DNA of 64,000 nucleotides, from positions 1,457,001 through 1,521,000 of the forward strand of contig NZ_CP094351.1 in assembly GCF_022807995.1 (NCBI RefSeq). The letters run 5' to 3'. Shown one piece after another: positions 27,274-37,141 of the stretch (within the stretch, counting starts at the first letter, position 1; the number at the start of each line of letters is the position of its first letter). The DNA is from Pseudomonas orientalis. Its GTDB lineage: Bacteria; Pseudomonadota; Gammaproteobacteria; Pseudomonadales; Pseudomonadaceae. The notes below the pieces were generated by a model. The model saw nothing but the letters and a program-made list of their open reading frames with translations. It was not told the origin of the DNA and made no database searches. A program made the position numbers and the translations under genes.

Positions 27274-28193
27274 ACTTTCTCAACCTCCGGACGGCCCAGG
27301 ATGCCGGTCGGACGGAACAACAGCACCAGAACCAACAGGCCGAACGCGACGACGTCCTTGTACTGGTCACCGAAGATATCGGCGCCAAAGGCTTCGGCCA
27401 CACCCAGCACCAGCCCGCCGAGCATGGCGCCCGGAATGCTGCCGATGCCGCCCAATACCGCCGCGGTAAAGGCCTTGAGGCCCACCAGGAAACCGGCGTT
27501 GGGGTTGATCACGCCGTATTGCATGCTCAGCAACACGGCCGCCACGGCCGCCAGCGCAGCACCAATGACGAAGGTCAGGGCGATGATGTTGTTGGTGTTG
27601 ATGCCCAACAGGTTGGCCATCTTGATGTCTTCGGCGCAGGCCCGGCAGGCGCGCCCCAGACGGGAGCGGGAGATGAACAGCGTCAGGCCCAGCATGGCCA
27701 CCAGAGTGACCACGAAGACCAGAATCTGCATGTACGAAATCAGCACTTCTTGTGCACCACCCGGGCCGAAGGAGATGCTCCCCGGAATCAGGTTGGGAAT
27801 GGACTTGTCCTTGGAGTCCTGGGACAGCAATACGGTGTTCTGCAGGAAAATCGACATGCCGATGGCGGAAATCAGCGGGATCAACCGGTTGCTGCCGCGC
27901 AGGGGCCGGTAGGCGACGCGCTCGATACTGTAGCCATAGGCACTGGTCACGACGATCGATGCCAGGAACGCAGCGGTCATCAACAGCGGCAGGGAGTGGA
28001 TCCCCATCATGGCCAACCCGGCAAGGGCGATAAAGGCCACGTAGGAACCAATCATGTACACCTCGCCATGGGCGAAGTTGATCATTCCAATGATGCCGTA
28101 AACCATGGTGTAGCCAATGGCTATCAAGGCATAAGTGCTGCCAATGGTCAGCCCATTAACCAGCTGTTGGAAAAAATGATAGAGCTCAGGCAT
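27270..28193 (-). CDS. braD: branched-chain amino acid ABC permease BraD/LivH
   Basis: 307 residues, about eight helices. LivH hallmarks: [36 protein letters not shown] at the start, and [16 protein letters not shown] as the ATPase-contacting loop. It forms the membrane channel with BraE. It lies 226 bases downstream of braC, with a hairpin in between. Confidence 0.95.
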   Translation of the reverse strand: MPELYHFFQQLVNGLTIGSTYALIAIGYTMVYGIIGMINFAHGEVYMIGSYVAFIALAGLAMMGIHSLPLLMTAAFLASIVVTSAYGYSIERVAYRPLRGSNRLIPLISAIGMSIFLQNTVLLSQDSKDKSIPNLIPGSISFGPGGAQEVLISYMQILVFVVTLVAMLGLTLFISRSRLGRACRACAEDIKMANLLGINTNNIIALTFVIGAALAAVAAVLLSMQYGVINPNAGFLVGLKAFTAAVLGGIGSIPGAMLGGLVLGVAEAFGADIFGDQYKDVVAFGLLVLVLLFRPTGILGRPEVEKV

Positions 28194-28373
28194 TACAGCG
28201 CTCCTAAAAACCCGATACGCATTTCACTGGTGGAGTCATTTCCGGCCTGTGCCCTGTTCTTTGACCAGGTTGCACAAAGCGTTTGCCAGCGAACCGCTGG
28301 TGACGGTTTTAAGATTTTCAGGTGAGCCAGCGCCCGGATCGCGGGTGACATGGCCCATAAACCTCGTAAAACA

Positions 28374-28399
28374 AAGCCCACTGCTCTCACAGTGGGCTT
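28374..28399 (-). terminator. intra-operon hairpin between braC and braD
   Basis: AAGCCCACTG / CAGTGGGCTT, 10-bp perfect stem with a 6-base loop, followed on the minus strand by TGTTTTAC. It lies 21 bases after the braC stop. The short, broken T-run suggests partial termination or mRNA 3' protection that lets braC be expressed above braDEFG. Confidence 0.75.
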
Positions 28400-28419
28400 G
28401 TTGACCAGTAACGCCTGGC

Positions 28420-29547
28420 TTACTGAGGGGAAACTTCGGTTTTTGGTTTACCGAAATGCCATTCGTAGACCACGAACTTGAAGTCCTTCAGGTCGCCCTT
28501 GGCATCGAAGCTCAGGTCACCAGTAGGGGTCTTGAAGGTACCGGCGTGGATGGCTTCGGCCACCTTGGCAGTGTCTTCGCTTTTCGCGGCCTTGATACCG
28601 CCGGCGATCACTTCGATGGCCGAGTAGGCCGGGAACACGAACGGACCGGTCGGGTCCTGCTTGTTCTTGGCAAACTCTTCAACGATGGCTTTGTTGGCAG
28701 GGTCGGTGTCGAAGGATTTCGGCAGGGTCACCAGCAGGCCTTCGGAAGCGCCCTGGGCGATTTGCGAGATGGAGTCGTTGCCGACGCCTTCAGGGCCCAT
28801 GAACTTGGCGTTCAGGCCTTTTTCCTTGGCCTGGCGCAGGATCAGGCCCAGCTCAGGGTGGTAGCCGCCGTAGTAGACGAAGTCGACGTTGGCTTGCTTG
28901 AGTTTCTGGATGATCGAGGAGAAGTCCTTGTCACCGGCGTTCAGGCCTTCGAAGACGGCAACCTTGGTGCCTTTTTCTTCAAGGGTCTTCTTCACGGCGC
29001 TGGCAATGCCTTCACCGTACTGCTGCTTGTCGTGCAGTACGGCGACGATTTTCGGCTTCACGTGGTCGGCGATGTAGTTGCCGGCCGCTGGGCCTTGCGC
29101 GCTGTCCAGACCGATGGTGCGGAAGATCAGCTTGTAGCCACGGGAAGTGATTTCAGGGCTGGTGGCAGCCGGGGTAATCATGATGACGCCTTCGTCTTCA
29201 TAAATATCCGACGCTGGCTGAGTGGAGCTGGAGCAGAGGTGGCCGACCACGAACTTGACGCCGTCGTTAACCACTTTGTTGGCGACGGCAACGGCTTGTT
29301 TCGGATCGCAAGCGTCGTCGTATTCCTTGGCTTCAAGCATTTTGCCGTCCACGCCGCCCTTGGCGTTGATGTCGGCGATGGCTTGCTTGGCACCCATGAA
29401 TTGCATGTCGCCGTATTGCGTCACCGGACCGGTCTTGGGACCGGCGATGCCGATCTTGATGGTGTCGGCTGCGAACGAATGGCCGGCAACCCCAGCCAGG
29501 ACCATAGCGGCAAACAGTTTGGAAATCTGCTTAGTAGCCTTATTCAT
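28420..29547 (-). CDS. braC: branched-chain amino acid-binding protein BraC
   Basis: 375 residues with a Sec signal (MNKATKQISKLFAAMVLAGVAGHSFA). Type I periplasmic binding fold: IKIGIAGPKTGPVTQYGDMQFMGAKQAI, VVGHLCSSSTQPASDIYEDEGVIMITPAATSPE, both typical of LivJ/LivK/BraC. Two cysteines (DDACD; HLCSS) probably form the conserved disulphide. It captures Leu/Ile/Val/Ala/Thr in the periplasm for BraDEFG. First gene of the leftward operon. Confidence 0.95.
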   Translation of the reverse strand: MNKATKQISKLFAAMVLAGVAGHSFAADTIKIGIAGPKTGPVTQYGDMQFMGAKQAIADINAKGGVDGKMLEAKEYDDACDPKQAVAVANKVVNDGVKFVVGHLCSSSTQPASDIYEDEGVIMITPAATSPEITSRGYKLIFRTIGLDSAQGPAAGNYIADHVKPKIVAVLHDKQQYGEGIASAVKKTLEEKGTKVAVFEGLNAGDKDFSSIIQKLKQANVDFVYYGGYHPELGLILRQAKEKGLNAKFMGPEGVGNDSISQIAQGASEGLLVTLPKSFDTDPANKAIVEEFAKNKQDPTGPFVFPAYSAIEVIAGGIKAAKSEDTAKVAEAIHAGTFKTPTGDLSFDAKGDLKDFKFVVYEWHFGKPKTEVSPQ

Positions 29548-29649
29548 AGTGCTCCACTCTTACTGTTGTATTTTTTATAGTTCCAGCGGCCTTGTGAGCT
29601 GCAGAACCGGATCAGATATCGCGGATATCCCCCCGGCATTGCCCTGGCA

Positions 29650-29665
29650 ACTGTACCGGTACAGT
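29650..29665. promoter_or_regulatory. 16-bp perfect palindrome in the braC upstream region
   Basis: ACTGTACCGGTACAGT is an exact palindrome, 103 bases before the braC ATG, within the 341-base gap 29548-29888 that separates braC from the divergent DUF2288 gene. It looks like a dimeric-repressor operator (GntR/MocR-like by shape). A TATAAA-like -10 candidate for braC is at about 29577. Nothing else recognised in this gap. Confidence 0.5.
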
Positions 29666-29888
29666 GTAGAGCGCCGGTTGATCGCTTGGAAAGCTGGCTG
29701 CTGGGGGCAAAACCCGGTGGTGTCGCTTAACTGAAAGAAAAAGACAGAATTGCGGCGGGATGATGCTAGCTTTTCAAGCATTCCCTGGCTATTCCGACAC
29801 TTTCAATCGCTACTTCATTTGCTACTGGGTTTTTCTGGCTGAGCCACGACGCTATGATTGCGCCGATTTTCTACTCAGGTGAATTCCC

Positions 29889-30188
29889 ATGACGCAAGAA
29901 CCAAGCACCCTCTATGCCAAGCTGCTCGGTGAAACCGCCGAAATTTCCTGGAAGGAGCTTGAACCGTTCTTTGCCAAGGGTGCCCTATTGTGGGTCGATG
30001 CCAGCCTGGATTTGATCGAAGCCGCCGAGGGAATGGCCGAAGACAACCGTGGCAAAGTCGCCGCTTGGTTGGCTGCGGGGAGCCTTGGCGAAGTGTCTGC
30101 GACGCGGGCATTGGACGTGGTCGAACGGGACCCGCGCTTGTGGGCGGTGGTGGTCTCGCCATGGATCCTGATCCAGGAAAGGGCGTGA
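29889..30188 (+). CDS. DUF2288 domain protein
   Basis: 99 residues, small, cytoplasmic, acidic and Ala/Trp-rich (ISWKELEPFFAKGALLWVDASLDLIEAA; LWAVVVSPWILIQER). This matches DUF2288, a conserved proteobacterial family with no assigned function. Monocistronic. Confidence 0.85.
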   Translation: MTQEPSTLYAKLLGETAEISWKELEPFFAKGALLWVDASLDLIEAAEGMAEDNRGKVAAWLAAGSLGEVSATRALDVVERDPRLWAVVVSPWILIQERA

Positions 30189-30274
30189 CTCTGATGGCCT
30201 GCACTCATTTGGCGCGAACTGGCGAAGCGTTAAAGTGGGTAATCGAGTAGCGTGATGGCTCTTTGCCGTAGAGA

Positions 30275-30306
30275 AACGTCACACGCAAGGGTGACGTTAA
30301 CGTCAC
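30275..30306. promoter_or_regulatory. triple AACGTCAC sites with perfect palindrome
   Basis: GTGACGTTAACGTCAC (30291-30306) is an exact 16-bp palindrome; a third copy of its half-site, AACGTCAC, is at 30275-30282. The first and second sites could also pair as a hairpin (AACGTCAC-N8-GTGACGTT). It lies 140-171 bases before the toxin gene, so it may be its operator, or a weak terminator of the DUF2288 gene (no T-tract). Confidence 0.5.
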
Positions 30307-30445
30307 GGGCACAGTTGTATGACTTCTGCCACGCCGTTTTAATTGTTATAGCGTATGTCATGATCCTTCCCGTAAGTATGTAACGCTGTTTCCAGCGATA
30401 CATCCGTAATTCTCAGCCCTGAAATCATTGACTCAGGGCTCGACC

Positions 30446-33400
30446 ATGCAACCGACTTACCGATTGTCCTCAACGCCTGCCGCAAGCCTTACGGCGACGC
30501 AGGATAACGACTACAAGACCCACTACCGTGAACAACTCCAGGGCATCGACACCACACTGCAGTTCCTGCGGTCTCGACCCACCTTCTCGTCCTTCATCAA
30601 CGAACGGGTAAATGCGACGTTCACGTCGACCGCAAACGTGGACGCGTCTCGGGTGTTTATCAAAAGCGATCCGAGCGACGTTGTGGTTGCGCAGGACGCC
30701 GTTCAGGCGACTCGGCTGCTTCCCAGCGTGATGGATGCTGTAATCAGACGAATCGTTGACAAGCAACCCGCGTCTTTTGCCAGTTGCAGTACTACGTTTA
30801 CCTTTGACCGCGACGAGGAAGCCGACGAGCACTTGCCCTCGTCACTGACACCGGCTGCATTTGACACGTTTCTCGATGAACTGTCGGCTTCGCTGCAGAC
30901 GGCCTACCGGGCTTGCCTGGACGCTTTCTGGAAACAGGCAGTCAGTACGACCGACCCGCGCTTGCCCCAGGACTCTGTGATCTCGGCACGTAGCAAACAG
31001 ATAAGCGTGGAGGCTTCGTTGCTCAGGGCCGATGGAACGCTGAACACCAACGGCTTGCGCCTGGTCGAGACGTTCGTGGCATATCCCGATGCGCTCGCGC
31101 GGCAAGCAAGGCCCAATAGGCCAGCGGCCTACGCCGTGGTGTTGAAGGGCGCAGGCACTGGCGCTGATATGCCTTTGCATGGTGCGGTGATGCTGACCGC
31201 CCAGGATCCTTTCGATTCTTCCTCCGATAGAGGTAAGCCCCTCGCATCGCTCGTGGCTCGGCCGGTAACAACCAGTGTCAATGTGGGGATCGTTGTTTTG
31301 TTTACACCTAATCGAGGCCTGGAGGCGTTCCCGTCCTTGGCGCTTCTCGATAAGGAACTGCATCGGCGATTAAACACCGACTACGAGTTCGATGGCCTCT
31401 TCTCTCTGCTTGCGGACAAACACTACGAGCCGGCGGCGACCCTGCGTGACAAGGCACAGACCACCGGTTGCTTTGACTATAAAGAAATCCTTGAATCAGT
31501 CTTCAGCGCCAGCGTGGCGGCGCAGTATGAAAAGCTGGTCGATGATTTTGCGTTCATGGTGAGTCGGTACCAGCGCCGTGGCACAGATGAAGACTTCAGC
31601 CAACTGCCAGTCAGTCTGGACCGAACCACGGACATGCAAAAGTGCTTCGGCGTAAGCGAGGTGTTGCGCGCTCGTGAAACCAAACGCTCCAAGGTCGAAC
31701 TCGAGCAGTTTTTAAGCGCGGCCTCAGAGGCCGATAAACAGACCTGGGCAATAGCCGCGCGTGACTACCTGGGCGAACTTGAACGTGCTTATACCGGGGA
31801 AGGGCTGCCCTCGGTTTTACAATATGGTGACCAGCAGGCGTTATTGGCCTACAGCAATAAGCAATTGGCGCAGGCGCTGGAAGACCAATACGGCATCGAC
31901 ACGGACCCGTCCGATATCAAGGTCACTGTTCGTCGACCGAACCCCGCACCGGGCCTTTATTTTCCGGGCGCCAGGCCCAACCCGCAAACCGGTCAGTCGC
32001 ATTATTCCATCGTCACCAAAAGCCTGGCGGAGCTGGCCCTGGAGAATGTCGACTATCTAGATAAGGTCTTTGTCGCCAAGTCCCGATTAAGCCTGTACGG
32101 CGAGCCCTACACGGCGTTGACTACGCAACAGGTCAAGGACCTGGTGCGTGAAGTGGATATTGGCGCCTCCTATACTGAATTTCTCAGTAAACGCCTCCTC
32201 ACGTCGCCTGAAGCCAAGCAGCTCAAGCAGAGCTTCGCGAACATCATGCTCAAGCAGCTCAGGGTCGACATAATCGAGGCCAAGATTGCCCAGGACATTC
32301 TGACCGACTCATCCCATCGAGGTTATGCTCTGGTCAACAGCGCCCTTGACCAGCCCACCGACACTGATGAACGGGCCAAGGTGGATGGCTATGAAGTGAC
32401 CGTGTCGGCACTTTACATAACAGGGGCCCACGTGCGCGGAGTGCTGGCCTTCACCAGCAAAGTCCCCAAAGACTACGCCATAGTTCTGTATACCCCACGG
32501 GCTAAGGATGGCCGGGCATTTCGCGAATACACCGACACGACGCAACTGCGAGAGCAGTTCGTCAACAACCCTGCGTGGCAGGATTATCTGTTTGAGCGGA
32601 TGGACAGCACGACGTTCCCACGCCTGCGGGCCACGCTCAGAAGAGGCATCTTGGCGAGCGAGTTTTCCGTGGGGGTCATCAAGCACAATTTTCTGAAGCG
32701 GGCGTACGACTTCGAGGCGCGCGCTGCCATCGCTCAGGCAGATCGCAAGACCACCAGTACCCATGAGTCAAATGTGCGTAGCACCTGGACGGTGATCGAA
32801 GGGCTGGTTGAAGTAGCGCTGGCGGTTTTTCCGGTCAAGGTGACGTTTGTGATCGGCCTGGTGCGCAGTGCAATGGCATTGAGTGCTGCTCTGGATGCCT
32901 TGCAAAACCAGGACAAGGTGGGCGCGACCCATGAATTTGTCAGGGCCTTCGCGTATCTGGTCGGGGCACTGATCGACGGCGCCGTGGGGTTCACGCCTAT
33001 GCGCTTGGCGCCCGCACGGCCAGGCTTGCCGAACCAGATGGCCCTCAGCAAGGCCCCCCAAAATGTCACGCCTTTGGCTGGCTGGGAAAGCCAAGGGATC
33101 TATACCCGTGCGGGTAAGGGCTCGACGCCGGGTCAGCATTTCCTTAAGGAAAAGGACCAGTGGTTCAAGGTCACCTATGACGAGACGACGACAGCCGGAA
33201 CCTGGCGTTTGCAAAACCCTCGTCGCGACGGCAGGCATCAATATCACCTGCCACCCATTGCTCGCAATGCCTCCAACGAGTGGATCATACGCTCGCCCGA
33301 AATTGGCCTGAGGGGCGGTTATCACTCGCGTATGGCACGTGATGACCTGATGCGGCTCTACCCGGACCTTGGTGATGTGCAAGCGGCACGGGTCCTGGAT

Positions 33401-34660
33401 TCGTTCGAGTTTCCTGCCGGGCGGGAACGGGCCATGGAGCTTCGTCTGGTGCGGCGTCTGGGGGATGGCCCGCTGGAATTGCAAGCCATTGGACTGCGCG
33501 ATATTCCTGTCGAATTTCGTCAATACCTTAATGCGACCACGACGCTCGATCAGGCCAGGCTGCGGCTACAGGGCATAGACCCGGGGCGTACCATGCCTGT
33601 TGCCCTGCCGGCGGCGCGCGCGAGTGTGATCGTGACCCAGCAATGGAAGTCCTGGGGCACGAAGATCGATCCGGCATTGCTGCAGTACAAGCGTGACACC
33701 TCCCAAATCTGGGAATACAAACCGGTTTACAGCCAGCAATCGGGTTGGTCACAAACCGAAGGCAACTTTATCAAAGTCGATGATCTTTACTATCCCATTA
33801 CTGAAAACGTGAGCTGGTACAGGCACGTTGTAGCCATCCGTAAGCCCGGCACTGCCTATGGTGACTTTGAAAGTTTTGAACTGATGTTGCGCAACAGCCC
33901 TGGCGAACAACCGATGATCGCGACCTATGATTCGGGCGCGCAAACCTGGCAGGTGGTGGAGCGAAAACCATTTGAAAAGACGATTACCGCCTATGTTCAA
34001 GATGCGTTTCCAGACATGACTTCCGTGAGCCACACGCAGATCGCTCGGGCTGTATTCAATAAGTATCGCCAGGACTACAAGTATGTGGACATGCTGCGGG
34101 TGTGGCGCACTGGGCAGACAGCCTTGGATACCCCTTTGTCACTGCTCGAACCGACGCGGCACACGATAGGATCGAACCCGAGGATTCCTCTGGGGCGTGC
34201 ACACGAAGGTACGCAGCCAGCACTCTGGCGGCGGGTGGATTTTGCTTCGGATCGCTTTGAACCGCACTTCAATCACGCCGTCACGCGTCCGGGCCCGGTG
34301 ACGCTGCGGTCATTGATGACCGAAGTAATGGCCAAGGTTGCCCATGGAGAGCTTCTTGAGGTGTCAGGCACCAAACTGCTCTTCAGGCGAGCAGGGGACG
34401 ATAGGTTTTATTGTTTGCACCTGGTCGATACGTCGGAGGCGTTTATCGCTGACCGGGGGTTCCGAAGATTTTTACAGCGACCCCGGGACCATCGGGCGGT
34501 GAGTAGTGGGCAATTCGAGCTGCAGTACACCAGCTTCAGAAATACGGACTTCGGTACGGCGCTGCATCACCAGAAGGTCATTAATCTGATTGGCGGACTC
34601 CAGCACAACAGGCGTAGCGTCCAGCGGCCTCAACTGTTCATTATCAGGTTGGCTGTCTAG
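30446..34660 (+). CDS. giant DUF6543 (dermonecrotic toxin-type) protein
   Basis: 1404 residues from ATG 30446 (AGGG 8 bases before); a TTG at 30428 is in frame but less likely. The N-terminal 780 residues look like DUF6543-type domains: helical, Gln/Arg-rich, with FDYKEILESVF and ALTTQQVKDLVREVDIGASYTEFL. Residues about 778-815 and 833-852 are hydrophobic (VEVALAVFPVKVTFVIGLVRSAM; FAYLVGALIDGAVG), as translocation helices would be. After residue 875 comes a beta-rich part with GQHFLKEKDQWFKVTYDETTTAGTWRL and PEIGLRGG, often seen in these large Pseudomonas proteins. The last 140 residues match nothing I recognise. No signal peptide, no T6SS or Tc partner and no immunity gene next to it. Cytotoxic function is inferred from family name only. 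Confidence 0.7.
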   Translation: MQPTYRLSSTPAASLTATQDNDYKTHYREQLQGIDTTLQFLRSRPTFSSFINERVNATFTSTANVDASRVFIKSDPSDVVVAQDAVQATRLLPSVMDAVIRRIVDKQPASFASCSTTFTFDRDEEADEHLPSSLTPAAFDTFLDELSASLQTAYRACLDAFWKQAVSTTDPRLPQDSVISARSKQISVEASLLRADGTLNTNGLRLVETFVAYPDALARQARPNRPAAYAVVLKGAGTGADMPLHGAVMLTAQDPFDSSSDRGKPLASLVARPVTTSVNVGIVVLFTPNRGLEAFPSLALLDKELHRRLNTDYEFDGLFSLLADKHYEPAATLRDKAQTTGCFDYKEILESVFSASVAAQYEKLVDDFAFMVSRYQRRGTDEDFSQLPVSLDRTTDMQKCFGVSEVLRARETKRSKVELEQFLSAASEADKQTWAIAARDYLGELERAYTGEGLPSVLQYGDQQALLAYSNKQLAQALEDQYGIDTDPSDIKVTVRRPNPAPGLYFPGARPNPQTGQSHYSIVTKSLAELALENVDYLDKVFVAKSRLSLYGEPYTALTTQQVKDLVREVDIGASYTEFLSKRLLTSPEAKQLKQSFANIMLKQLRVDIIEAKIAQDILTDSSHRGYALVNSALDQPTDTDERAKVDGYEVTVSALYITGAHVRGVLAFTSKVPKDYAIVLYTPRAKDGRAFREYTDTTQLREQFVNNPAWQDYLFERMDSTTFPRLRATLRRGILASEFSVGVIKHNFLKRAYDFEARAAIAQADRKTTSTHESNVRSTWTVIEGLVEVALAVFPVKVTFVIGLVRSAMALSAALDALQNQDKVGATHEFVRAFAYLVGALIDGAVGFTPMRLAPARPGLPNQMALSKAPQNVTPLAGWESQGIYTRAGKGSTPGQHFLKEKDQWFKVTYDETTTAGTWRLQNPRRDGRHQYHLPPIARNASNEWIIRSPEIGLRGGYHSRMARDDLMRLYPDLGDVQAARVLDSFEFPAGRERAMELRLVRRLGDGPLELQAIGLRDIPVEFRQYLNATTTLDQARLRLQGIDPGRTMPVALPAARASVIVTQQWKSWGTKIDPALLQYKRDTSQIWEYKPVYSQQSGWSQTEGNFIKVDDLYYPITENVSWYRHVVAIRKPGTAYGDFESFELMLRNSPGEQPMIATYDSGAQTWQVVERKPFEKTITAYVQDAFPDMTSVSHTQIARAVFNKYRQDYKYVDMLRVWRTGQTALDTPLSLLEPTRHTIGSNPRIPLGRAHEGTQPALWRRVDFASDRFEPHFNHAVTRPGPVTLRSLMTEVMAKVAHGELLEVSGTKLLFRRAGDDRFYCLHLVDTSEAFIADRGFRRFLQRPRDHRAVSSGQFELQYTSFRNTDFGTALHHQKVINLIGGLQHNRRSVQRPQLFIIRLAV

Positions 34661-34739
34661 TGCTCAGTTTTATTTGTAACCCATGGGCATGGCTTGTTTT
34701 CATGATCAAGCCGTGAGCCCAAAATGGCCGGGCAGGGCG

Positions 34740-37019
34740 TCAGCGGATGGGCCTGACGGTAGAAGGTGAGTTAGCGCGCACCGGGGCCGATTCCTTGGTA
34801 GGTGGAGCATCTTTATTACCATCCGCGCTGAGTGCGTGGAGCGGATTGCGCATCGCAAGGCCCTGCATCACGCCGATGATGTCGTTGAAAGGTACTGCCG
34901 CGCTGAGCAGGTAGCCTTGAATGTAGTCGCATCCATAGGTGTGCAAAAGCTCGAATTGCGCTTGGGTTTCTACACCCTCGGTGACCACCTGCAAGTGCAG
35001 CGTGTGCGCCATGCCGATGACGGCCTGGACAATTTCGCTGTCCGCCGTGGATTTGGGAACGTCCTGGATAAACGAGCGGTCGATCTTCAACGTGTTAAGC
35101 GGCAGCCGCTTGAGGTAGGCCAGCGATGAATAGCCGGTGCCGAAATCATCGATCGCCAGGGACACACCCAAGGCGCGGATTTGCCGCAACAAGGCCAGGG
35201 TGCTGCTGATATTGCCCATTAATGCGTTTTCGGTGACTTCCAACTCGAGACGATTGGCGGCAATGCCGGCAAAGCCCAGCGCGGCCTCGATTTCATCGGC
35301 CAGCTCATCGCGGGCCAGGTTCAGGGCCGAGCAGTTCACAGCCATGGTCAACCCGGTGTAGCCACGATCAGACAGCAGGCTCAGGTCGTGACAGGCCTGG
35401 CGCAATACCCAGTGATCCAGTTCGGCAATCAGCCCGTTACTTTCCGCAATCCCGATAAACCGGTCCGGTGCCAGCAGCCCGTGTTGCGGATGCTGCCAGC
35501 GCACCAGCGCTTCCAGGCGTGTGACCTTGCCTAGCTTCATGTCGAAGATCGGCTGATAGAACAGCACCAGCTCGTTACGCGTGCGCAGGGCGGCGCGCAG
35601 TTCTTCCTCCAGTTGCAGCTCCAGGAAGGCGCGGGTTTTGAGGTTGGAACTGAAGAAGTGCAGGCTGTTGCGCCCGGCGTCCTTGGACTGGTAAAGCGCC
35701 AGGTCGGCGGTTTTGAGCAGTTCTTCACAAGTCTGGCCATCGTCGGGAAACAGGCTGATTCCGATGCTGGTGGTCATGACCATGCGCCGGCCTGCCAACT
35801 CGATGGGTTCTTTCATTTTTTGCATGATGCGCTGGGCCATGTGCCGGGCTTCGTCGCGATGATGGATATTGATCAAAATGCAGAACTCATCGCCGCCAAA
35901 ACGCGCGACCACGTCGGCATGGCTGCGCACCGAGCTCTTGATATGGCTGGCCAGCACGGTGAGCAATTGATCACCTGCATCGTGCCCAAGGCTGTCGTTG
36001 ATACGCTTGAAATGGTCGATATCGAGGAAGATCACCGCCATCATTCCGTTTGTCGCGGTTTTTTCCACGACTTTTTCCGCGAAGATCTGGTTGAAGCCGC
36101 GCCGATTGAGCAAGCTGGTCAGCGCATCGTAGTGGGCCACCTGCTGCAACGAGGCGCGGGCCTGGTCCAGTTCGCTGAGCAGCGCGTTGACCCGGCGCAG
36201 GTCACGTTCCTTGTGCTGCAGTTTTTTGTCCGCCAGGGCAGCGCTGATGCTGCTGCCGATAACCAGCAAGGTAATCACTGCCACCGACAGGCCCAGTTGC
36301 ATAGGGTTGTTATCCACCGGCAATGCCAGGTTCACGCCGTTGGGTACCAGCATTTGCATGGCGGCCATGCCGGTGAAGTGCATGATCAGGATGCCGGCGC
36401 CGAGCACCAGGCTGGCGGCATACTTGAGCAATTGATGAAATACGCCGGTACCGTTACGCAGATAGCTCGACAGCAATAACGCCGCCAGGCTCGCGCCGAT
36501 GGCAATCGCCACCGACGCCATGAACAGCGCGGAGTCGAAGTACACCTGGGCCTGGGAGCGCATGGCCGACATGCCGACGTAGTGCATCAGGGCGATACCC
36601 ACACCCATCCACACCGATGCCAGCAAGTACTGGTGAAACCGCAGGCGCGCATGACTGAGGGTTTGCATGGCGAACAGCGAAGCGATCAACGCGATGACCA
36701 GCGAGACGAAGGTCATGATCAATTCGTAATGAATGGCAATGGGCGCCTGGAAGGCCAGCATGCTGATGAAGTGGGTCGACCAGATGCCACCCGCCAGGCA
36801 GCCTGCGCCCAACCAACGCCAGTTGCGGCGGGCTTTGGGATCTTCCGCGTGGCCCACGCGTTCGGCCATGTCCAGCGTGCCGAAGCCCGCCGCGCAGGCG
36901 ACCAGGTACGCCAGTAGCACCAGAAAGGGGTTATGACTGCAATTGAGTAATAAGTGCCCGTTGTCTGGAAGGTCGGTGAAAAAATGCAGCCCCAGCCATT
37001 CCATAGCATGTCCCGTCAT
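34740..37019 (-). CDS. MHYT-GGDEF-EAL c-di-GMP protein (MucR/NbdA type)
   Basis: 759 residues. Seven membrane helices with MHYT repeats (WSTHFISMLAF, MHYVGMSAM, MHFTGMAAM), which may bind copper and sense gases. Then a GGDEF domain with an intact active site RFGGDEF at about 374 and an intact EAL domain with E503-A-L (RLEALVRW), DDFGTGYSSL and TEGVE. Both domains look competent, so it may make or break cyclic di-GMP. Same layout as P. aeruginosa MucR (alginate) and NbdA (NO-induced dispersal); I cannot choose between them. It is transcribed convergently with the toxin gene. Confidence 0.9.
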   Translation of the reverse strand: MTGHAMEWLGLHFFTDLPDNGHLLLNCSHNPFLVLLAYLVACAAGFGTLDMAERVGHAEDPKARRNWRWLGAGCLAGGIWSTHFISMLAFQAPIAIHYELIMTFVSLVIALIASLFAMQTLSHARLRFHQYLLASVWMGVGIALMHYVGMSAMRSQAQVYFDSALFMASVAIAIGASLAALLLSSYLRNGTGVFHQLLKYAASLVLGAGILIMHFTGMAAMQMLVPNGVNLALPVDNNPMQLGLSVAVITLLVIGSSISAALADKKLQHKERDLRRVNALLSELDQARASLQQVAHYDALTSLLNRRGFNQIFAEKVVEKTATNGMMAVIFLDIDHFKRINDSLGHDAGDQLLTVLASHIKSSVRSHADVVARFGGDEFCILINIHHRDEARHMAQRIMQKMKEPIELAGRRMVMTTSIGISLFPDDGQTCEELLKTADLALYQSKDAGRNSLHFFSSNLKTRAFLELQLEEELRAALRTRNELVLFYQPIFDMKLGKVTRLEALVRWQHPQHGLLAPDRFIGIAESNGLIAELDHWVLRQACHDLSLLSDRGYTGLTMAVNCSALNLARDELADEIEAALGFAGIAANRLELEVTENALMGNISSTLALLRQIRALGVSLAIDDFGTGYSSLAYLKRLPLNTLKIDRSFIQDVPKSTADSEIVQAVIGMAHTLHLQVVTEGVETQAQFELLHTYGCDYIQGYLLSAAVPFNDIIGVMQGLAMRNPLHALSADGNKDAPPTKESAPVRANSPSTVRPIR

Positions 37020-37141
37020 AGCGTCGCGTCACAGCCTGAGGCGATGACCTATGACATCGAGTATAGAAGCCTCGCGGGATTTGCCATGAATAATGGCACT
37101 TTGATTCAACTCTTTTTGCATTTCGCCCATAGCGTTTGATG

